In this document: positions 59,147 to 64,000 of the stretch, in pieces
Position numbering within the stretch: position 1 is the first letter of the stretch
How the letters are laid out: every line of letters begins with the position of its first letter
Source: Bacteroidales bacterium UBA1173
GTDB lineage: Bacteria; Bacteroidota; Bacteroidia; Bacteroidales; F082
Reading direction: 5' to 3'
Length of the DNA: 64,000 nt
NCBI GenBank assembly: GCA_002311655.1
Contig: DBYZ01000014.1
Location: 62,001 to 126,000, forward strand
Program-made: the position numbers and the translations under genes
Notes under the pieces: generated by a model
What the model saw: only the letters and a program-made list of their open reading frames with translations
Databases searched by the model: none
What the model was told of the DNA's origin: nothing

Positions 59147-60265
59147 ATGAAGTTTACAGGAAATCCCGATTTTAAGCGCTTGCTTGACGAAAAGAAGCAT
59201 GACATAGTTCAGCGTACCAGCGATGGAGTACAAGAAACAAGCCAATTCCAACGTCTTCGTTCGTTGTTCGCTGAAAGCCGTCGTAAAAATGAGGAACGAG
59301 ACTTTCGGTTAGTACTTATTTGCAAGAAGGATTTGGAAAATCTATGCGACAATGCAGAAGAAAAGGTTGCTGAATTGTTTACAAACACAACTTTTCTGAC
59401 CAATAGGACCTTGTATGTGAATTCTGATTTGAATATTCTGAACAACAATAACGACCCATTCCCTGCTGACAACAATGATGCCCGTCGCTATTTTGCTTCA
59501 CTTTCAGGAACGGAGGATGGTTGGGTGGCGTTTCATATTGCACCTAATGCGACCATCAACTATTTTATTGATGGTAAAGATTATGGTGACGGCGTTTTCT
59601 ATACTATGGATGCCCAAAACAGATATGAAGAACGTAAGACAATTGAGGATTTACAGGATGTCTTAGATGAGTATCGTATTACGCTCCAGCATCAAAATAC
59701 TTATCTCAAGTTTTTCGTTACAAAGTCCGGTCTTCGTGCACTTCATTCTTTGGCATTCGCAGAAGAAGATCAAAAAGCGTTTATGGCGGAACATAAACAC
59801 TTATTAAACAATAGGCCTGAAGAACTGTTTCGGGAAGATATAAGGAATTACATCAAGCAACACATGAAGGTTGTTGTTACACGTGAGGTAACCTTGGAAA
59901 ATCTTGACCGGTTAGATATTGAATTAACAGATGAAGATGGTAGAGACCTATATTTTATCGAAATAAAATGGGTCGGAGAGTGCATTGCAGCGAATGGCGC
60001 AGAAATAAGCAAAACACACTTTGATGCTAATTCTTATATTCAACGCAATGCGGTTAAACAGGTTGTTGAATATATTGACCAACTGCTAACAGAAAAAGAG
60101 AATATAAAGATTGGATACCTTGCCGTATTTGATGCCCGAAAGGAAGACCTTCCCGATACGGGCGCTGATATTACAAGTGCTGATGTGCCGGAGGGATTGC
60201 GTAAGCATTTTCACCGTTTTGTCAAATTGAAGGATTTTAGAGTAAAAAACGAGAATCCTAGGTAG
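59147..60265 (+). CDS. PD-(D/E)xK-type nuclease effector
   Basis: 372 aa. The N-terminal 200 residues are not recognised (FLTNRTLYVNSDLNILNNNND...). The C-terminal domain starts near NRPEELFREDIRNYIKQH. It shows the nuclease core with Asp257 in RLDIELTDEDGRD and Glu272-x-Lys274 in YFIEIKWVG, then SKTHFDANSYIQRNAVKQVVEYIDQLL, as in restriction-endonuclease-like effectors. It would cut DNA once the ABC ATPase signals. The gene lies 5 bp after the middle component and 9 bp before a DNA methyltransferase gene. Confidence 0.75.
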   Translation: MKFTGNPDFKRLLDEKKHDIVQRTSDGVQETSQFQRLRSLFAESRRKNEERDFRLVLICKKDLENLCDNAEEKVAELFTNTTFLTNRTLYVNSDLNILNNNNDPFPADNNDARRYFASLSGTEDGWVAFHIAPNATINYFIDGKDYGDGVFYTMDAQNRYEERKTIEDLQDVLDEYRITLQHQNTYLKFFVTKSGLRALHSLAFAEEDQKAFMAEHKHLLNNRPEELFREDIRNYIKQHMKVVVTREVTLENLDRLDIELTDEDGRDLYFIEIKWVGECIAANGAEISKTHFDANSYIQRNAVKQVVEYIDQLLTEKENIKIGYLAVFDARKEDLPDTGADITSADVPEGLRKHFHRFVKLKDFRVKNENPR

Positions 60266-60274
60266 ATTACCCCG

Positions 60275-61567
60275 ATGAGAGATTACCCACTGATAGATTG
60301 CACTAAGAAATACCATTCCATCATGGTGTTTGACAAGAACAAGAATGTGCTTGTCCATAGATGGTATCCTTTTGTGGAGGGCTATTCAAAGGAATTCATT
60401 GAGGATATTCTTCAAGAATTACCTTTTATTCCACAATGTGCTATGGAGCCATTTTGTGGTAGCGGTACAACCCCGGTGGAATTACAGAATCATGGCATAA
60501 GATGCTATAGTTTTGAGGTAAGTCCATTCATGCATCTTTTGGCTAAGGTGAAGTTAGAAAGGACTTATGATGAAGCCATATTGAAGTCCTATCGTGATAA
60601 GGTGGCTGAGGCTCTGTCAAACCCAGAGAATGACATACGTTCTTTAGAGGCTATACCTTTTGGCGATACTGTAGTTAAGAAAAATGGTTTAAGCAAGTGG
60701 AACTTTCATGATACATCGCTTGATGGTATTCTGGATATACGTCATGCCATAAGGACGAAAGTTGAGGACGAGCGATATAAAAACCTTTTTACAATAGCTT
60801 TAGCCTCAATTATACTCCAAACCAGTAATATGTTCCGTAATGGGAAATGCCTGTCTTACAAGAAAGGTTGGAGTGATAGGATTATTGCTAGGAATGAAGT
60901 TCATAATCTCTTTCTGGAAAAGATTGATACGGTAATTGCTGAGGACGTTCGGATACTAACGGAACAAAGCTCGGATATACATAATTCTGAGATCTGCAAT
61001 TTGGGTGATGTTCGAAAGAACATAGATAAAGTCCCTGACAATTCACTGGATCTAATCATAACATCTCCTCCATATTTGAATTCCCGTGATTACACGGATA
61101 TCTATATGTTGGAACTAAAGGTTTTGGAATTAGTGAATAGCCATGAGGATTTGCAGGCATTACGGAAGAGCACAATCCGCTCTCATGTTCAGGTAAAGTA
61201 TTCTGATATTAATCCAATAGATAATTCTCGTTTGAAGCAATGCCTGAAGGATATGAAGAAGTCCGACGCAAAGAGTTGGAACTCTGATATTTTGAATATG
61301 ATATGTGGCTATTTCGAGGATATGCAGTTGTTGTTCTCTGAATTTGCCAAGAAGATGCGCTCGGGCGGCGTTATCTATTTCAATGTTGCTAATTCGGCTT
61401 ATTTTGGGGTAGAGGTTCCGGTTGATTATATCATTGGAGATATTGCTGAAGATTGTGGATTCACAGTACGTGAGATAAGAAAAGCCCGTGATTTGAAAAC
61501 CAGTCCACAACAGAGCGGACTCGTTGGTAAGCTTCGTGAAAGTGTGCTCGTGATAGATAAAATATAG
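60275..61567 (+). CDS. DNA methyltransferase of the cassette (TSPPY type)
   Basis: 430 aa. Motif I is MEPFCGSGTTPVEL (57-70), followed by CYSFEVSPFMH (motif II). The catalytic motif IV TSPPYLNSRDYTDIYM begins at residue 263; TSPPY is typical of N4-cytosine and some N6-adenine enzymes. Motif I precedes motif IV by about 200 residues, so the order is not the common beta class. The C-terminus (DLKTSPQQSGLVGKLRESVLVI) is intact. It lies 9 bp after the nuclease effector, so it probably marks self DNA for that system. Alternatively it is an unrelated passenger. Confidence 0.82.
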   Translation: MRDYPLIDCTKKYHSIMVFDKNKNVLVHRWYPFVEGYSKEFIEDILQELPFIPQCAMEPFCGSGTTPVELQNHGIRCYSFEVSPFMHLLAKVKLERTYDEAILKSYRDKVAEALSNPENDIRSLEAIPFGDTVVKKNGLSKWNFHDTSLDGILDIRHAIRTKVEDERYKNLFTIALASIILQTSNMFRNGKCLSYKKGWSDRIIARNEVHNLFLEKIDTVIAEDVRILTEQSSDIHNSEICNLGDVRKNIDKVPDNSLDLIITSPPYLNSRDYTDIYMLELKVLELVNSHEDLQALRKSTIRSHVQVKYSDINPIDNSRLKQCLKDMKKSDAKSWNSDILNMICGYFEDMQLLFSEFAKKMRSGGVIYFNVANSAYFGVEVPVDYIIGDIAEDCGFTVREIRKARDLKTSPQQSGLVGKLRESVLVIDKI

Positions 61568-61637
61568 GCCAAGAAGCTGATGGATTTGCTCACGGTTTAT
61601 CCGCCGCGACACTTCTTCTGCGTGAGCACCGACATGG

Positions 61638-61689
61638 TTCGACAAGCTCACTATAAAAGTGCGGCCTGATTTATCCTGAGCTTGTCGAA
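61638..61689. repeat. Inverted repeat TTCGACAAGCTCA ... TGAGCTTGTCGAA
   Basis: 13-bp perfect arms (61638-61650 and 61677-61689) separated by 26 bases. The arm ctcgacaagctcg also occurs in the right halves of family A copies 3, 7 and 8, so the two families may be related. Confidence 0.75.
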
Positions 61690-61694
61690 GGAAT

Positions 61695-61763
61695 GCCATA
61701 CGGGAGTTCATTCCGAACTTCCAGCACGAGGAGAAGGGGAAGAATCTCGATTCGAAGATGTGA
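61695..61763 (+). pseudogene. Gene tail remnant, right copy (22 codons and stop)
   Basis: Encodes AIREFIPNFQHEEKGKNLDSKM then TGA. It matches the left copy at 56401-56469 almost base for base. The two direct copies enclose the ABC/nuclease/methyltransferase cassette, as expected if the cassette had been inserted or exchanged next to this tail. Confidence 0.65.
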
Positions 61764-61874
61764 TTTGTACCATAGGCGTACCATAGGCGTAGCGTAGGCG
61801 AAGCATAGGCCAAACGATAAGACCTCCGGGGAGTGGCAATTTGAGGACGAAACGGGGGCGAAATTGAGAGAAAT

Positions 61875-63056
61875 ATGTCGCAATATACTCTGTTCTTCTC
61901 TTGGCAAAACGACCGGAAAGATACCCGCTCGGTCATCAACGCTGCGCTGCGGGAGGCGAAAGCCGCCCTTGAGGCCGACGGCATCGAGCTGGTCGTCGAC
62001 CAGGACACGCGCAACCGCACCGGCAAGCGCAACATCGACGCCGAGGTGCTCGACAAGATTCGCCACTGCGACATCTTCCTTGCCGACCTCACGCCGGTGG
62101 TTACCTACACGCCTGCGCCCGAGCGGCACGACCTGCCGAAGCACATGCCCAACAGCAACGTGATGTACGAGTACGGCTATGCCCTCCACGCCAAAGGCGA
62201 GAACCGCATGATAGTACTGGCCTCGCTCAACAAGGACGACGACGAGCATATCGAATTCATGCCCTTCGACATCAACCACGACACCATCACGCTGTTTACC
62301 GATGTGAAGAGCCTCGGCAACCTGCACCTCTGGATTCGCAACGTCATCAAGGACGTTGATGAGGAACGTGCCAAACAAGTGCCCCAATATGCCTGCGAGC
62401 TCTTGTTCCAGACAGGCGATGGCTTGTCATTGTCAAACGAGATAACCATCCGTCCGCAGTATAAGAAGATATATTACCAGTCGGCCAAACGGAGAGAAAT
62501 GGCAAAAGCCGTCACCTACAATACGCCTGCGCTTGACGCTCTTACCAATTCACTCAATGCCATTCAGGCGCTGTCAAACAAGATTCAGGAACCGATGGCA
62601 AAGATTATGGTGGCCAGGCCGGCTGGCAAAACCACAAACCTCAGCATGGCACCCGTCAGGCTCATATTCTTCAACCGAGGCACCGAGGCGCTCGACAATC
62701 TGGAGATAAGCGTCTTGGCCGTTGACAGGCAAGTGACCTTCGACGACACCAACGAGAAATATGGCATACCGCTTATTCAGCCTAAAAGCATCAACGCCAC
62801 TTCGGCCAGTGAGTTTGGCATCTTTCAGAATATTGCCACGCTCAATCCGCAATCGCTTTACAGGTTCGATGAAGTGTTTGTCCATGCCCCTCACGACATT
62901 GGCTCATTTTATCTTCAATGGTCGTTGAGTTCGAGAACGTTTCCGGCTGAAGGCAGTCTGTTGGTTCATGTTGAGCCTGATTACTTGCCTGACGTGGTAG
63001 AGAACGACGAGCTGGCTGGTACAGAGCGGGTGGTTGACTTGATAAAGAATAAATAA
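61875..63056 (+). CDS. TIR-like domain protein, probable defence gene
   Basis: 393 aa. The N-terminal 160 residues resemble the TIR-like/deoxyribosyltransferase-like domain found in many stand-alone Bacteroidetes proteins: YTLFFSWQNDRKDTRSVINAALREA, VVDQDTRNRTGKRNIDAEVLDKIRHCDIFLADLTPV, NSNVMYEYGYALHAKGENRMIVL. The C-terminal 200 residues are beta-rich (APVRLIFFNRGTEALDNLEISVLAV; SFYLQWSLSSRTFPAEGSLLVHVEP) and may be a receptor-type domain; I do not recognise it. The first 600 bases are clearly more GC-rich (runs like gacggcatcgagctggtcgtcg) than the genes on either side, pointing to separate origin. Confidence 0.65.
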   Translation: MSQYTLFFSWQNDRKDTRSVINAALREAKAALEADGIELVVDQDTRNRTGKRNIDAEVLDKIRHCDIFLADLTPVVTYTPAPERHDLPKHMPNSNVMYEYGYALHAKGENRMIVLASLNKDDDEHIEFMPFDINHDTITLFTDVKSLGNLHLWIRNVIKDVDEERAKQVPQYACELLFQTGDGLSLSNEITIRPQYKKIYYQSAKRREMAKAVTYNTPALDALTNSLNAIQALSNKIQEPMAKIMVARPAGKTTNLSMAPVRLIFFNRGTEALDNLEISVLAVDRQVTFDDTNEKYGIPLIQPKSINATSASEFGIFQNIATLNPQSLYRFDEVFVHAPHDIGSFYLQWSLSSRTFPAEGSLLVHVEPDYLPDVVENDELAGTERVVDLIKNK

Positions 63057-63064
63057 TAGATAAA

Positions 63065-63541
63065 ATGATTAATACACAAGAATTAAGGATTGGAAATTAT
63101 GTACTCTACAACGACCAAGCGATTTTGGTGAAGGGAGTTAAGGAGAATACTGTTTTTCTGGACGGTGTTCTTGTGGAAACATATAACCTGAACCCACCTT
63201 ACGATTACAAACCAATTTCGGCTGATGATGCTTGTTTGAGGCCGATTCCGCTTTGCGATGCCATTTTGCAAAAGATAAGGCTAAGAATGCCTATTGAAGG
63301 AGGATACTGCTACACATACTATAAGAATTATCCTACCTTCCTCATTTATTTGAACAACAATAATGGCTATTACATAGGCTTGAATTATCAAGGTGAAGTG
63401 TGTCGTGTAACGCCAGGCCCATTATATTATTTGCATCAATTACAAAACATCTACTATGCACAATATGGCATAGAAATGGACGTTAATGAAAGAATTTTGA
63501 AACAGAGTGTTCAAAACGCCATTGTTGCTGGTGTTATTTAA
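63065..63541 (+). CDS. Small protein of mobile-element type, function unknown
   Basis: 158 aa, no signal peptide or membrane helix. The N-terminus (INTQELRIGNYVLYNDQAILVKGVKENTVFLDGVLVETYNLNPPYDYKPISADD) is a compact beta-fold seen in many short hypothetical proteins of Bacteroidetes phages and mobile elements; the C-terminus is Tyr/Asn-rich (YYIGLNYQGEVCRVTPGPLYYLHQLQNIYYAQYG). It starts 8 bp after the TIR-like gene's stop, so the two are likely co-transcribed. No function can be given. Confidence 0.6.
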   Translation: MINTQELRIGNYVLYNDQAILVKGVKENTVFLDGVLVETYNLNPPYDYKPISADDACLRPIPLCDAILQKIRLRMPIEGGYCYTYYKNYPTFLIYLNNNNGYYIGLNYQGEVCRVTPGPLYYLHQLQNIYYAQYGIEMDVNERILKQSVQNAIVAGVI

Positions 63542-63556
63542 GATTATAGATTTATT

Positions 63557-64000
63557 ATGCGAGGCTCACTTTATACTTTCGAAACCTACAAGCGTATTCT
63601 GGACTTGGAGGAAAGACGCGGACGGCTGAAGAAGGATACTTTTTCGGAAGAATTGAAGCAACAGTCTGCCGAGTTGAAAGAGTTGCGCAAAAAGTTGAAA
63701 AATGCCAGCAAAACAGAGAAAACCAGTCTGACAGAATCACTTGCCAATAAAAAAAATGAATACGAAGAAAAACGTGTTGAGGAGATTAGGGAGATTGCAG
63801 AGCATATTCAGAATAATGATTTCAAGATAGAACTACGGGAGGTCAATGCAAAAGGAAAGCCGGGATATACCACTGACAATGTTGAATCACTTTTGTTGAG
63901 CAAGGTGCTGATGCTCGAACTAAAGCGTAGTTACAAGTACACGCCCGCCAATAGGAATAATATTATTGAGGAACTACGGGCATTACTTGATAATCCTATG
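63557..64000 (+). CDS. Probable reverse transcriptase, N-terminal part (cut by window edge)
   Basis: The frame opens at ATG 63557 and is still open at 64000 (148 codons). Residues about 20-75 form a charged coiled coil (KQQSAELKELRKKLKNASKTEK...KNEYEEKRVEEI). The last visible part, LLLSKVLMLELKRSYKYTPANRNNIIEELRALLDNPM, resembles the segment just before the first catalytic block of group II-like and defence-associated reverse transcriptases (RNxII..L..LL, then IxRxDIxxFFxSI). The catalytic region lies outside the window, so this stays a prediction. Its place next to TIR-like and ABC-nuclease genes suits a defence-associated enzyme. Confidence 0.45.
   Translation, partial: MRGSLYTFETYKRILDLEERRGRLKKDTFSEELKQQSAELKELRKKLKNASKTEKTSLTESLANKKNEYEEKRVEEIREIAEHIQNNDFKIELREVNAKGKPGYTTDNVESLLLSKVLMLELKRSYKYTPANRNNIIEELRALLDNPM

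Larger units (their letters stand above)
61568..61874. other. 307-bp scar region between the methyltransferase and TIR-like genes
   Basis: Contains, in order: a hairpin-forming repeat (61638-61689), the second gene-tail copy (61695-61763), a run of imperfect 10-bp repeats built on cataggcgta/agcgtaggcg/aagcataggc (about 61771-61811), and a stretch similar to leader sequence. No intact gene. It looks like the product of several recombination events. Confidence 0.6.

Noticed and set aside
61160..62387. Two long minus-strand frames (310 and 238 aa) across the methyltransferase end, scar and TIR-like gene
   Set aside because: They overlap two convincing plus-strand genes and the repeat-filled scar; no motif found.

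Overview
The window looks like a chromosomal segment from a member of the order Bacteroidales (Bacteroidota). The evidence is the recurrent TAnnTTTGc promoter element about 25-60 bases upstream of genes, with TTTG about 20 bases further upstream where a -33 box can be seen. The gene content agrees: a UpxY-type NusG paralogue, Wzi/RemB-like and PorT-like outer-membrane proteins, a bacterial alpha-2-macroglobulin, a FimB/Mfa2-like lipoprotein and an acidic conserved Bacteroidetes protein. The species cannot be told from the sequence.

Layout. 0-1.3 kb (minus): end of a dTDP-rhamnose pathway (rfbC, partial rfbD). 1.5-13.4 kb: housekeeping and envelope genes (tsaB, a giant alpha-2-macroglobulin, tdk, rsmI, an Omp85-like barrel, an FMN-binding protein, a PlsC-like acyltransferase). 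13.5-27 kb: a 12-gene surface-polysaccharide operon. It holds an O-antigen ligase/polymerase, Wzi, a TupA-like ATP-grasp, an opine-dehydrogenase-like enzyme, a Wzx flippase, four glycosyltransferases, two initiating phosphoglycosyltransferases and a GNAT/FemAB-like protein. 27-30.6 kb: tRNA-Asn, a PfkB kinase and an EF-G paralogue whose catalytic His is replaced by Phe.

30.8-39.4 kb: a four-gene locus with two TIR-TM-WD40 proteins, an AAA/STAND-like ATPase between them, and a CASTOR/POLLUX-like channel ending in a RyR-type domain. I think this is the most interesting part of the window: a candidate NAD-derived-signal-to-ion-channel defence or stress system. 39.4-50.2 kb: mnmA, a VanX-like peptidase, exoA, a ClC channel, an exosortase with a barrel protein, a nitrilase, trkA, an LtaS-like sulfatase and tRNA-Gln. 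50.3-56.3 kb: a UpxY-led group with UDP-sugar dehydrogenases, rfbA, rubrerythrin, a lipocalin and a fimbrial-type lipoprotein.

56.4-64 kb: a defence island. An ABC-ATPase/middle-component/PD-(D/E)xK-nuclease triplet with a DNA methyltransferase is bracketed by two near-identical copies of one gene's 3' tail. A TIR-like protein, a small unknown protein and the start of a probable reverse transcriptase follow.

A dispersed inverted-repeat element of about 100 bp (arms GTCATTTCGA.../...TCGAAATGAC) occurs at least eight times between or at the ends of genes. Single arms also lie in frame inside tsaB, a glycosyltransferase and the LtaS-like gene, and copies supply the C-termini of three other proteins. 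A second family (CTCGCAGATT.../...AATCTGCGAG) occupies several intergenic gaps. No CRISPR array, rRNA, transposase or integrase was seen.
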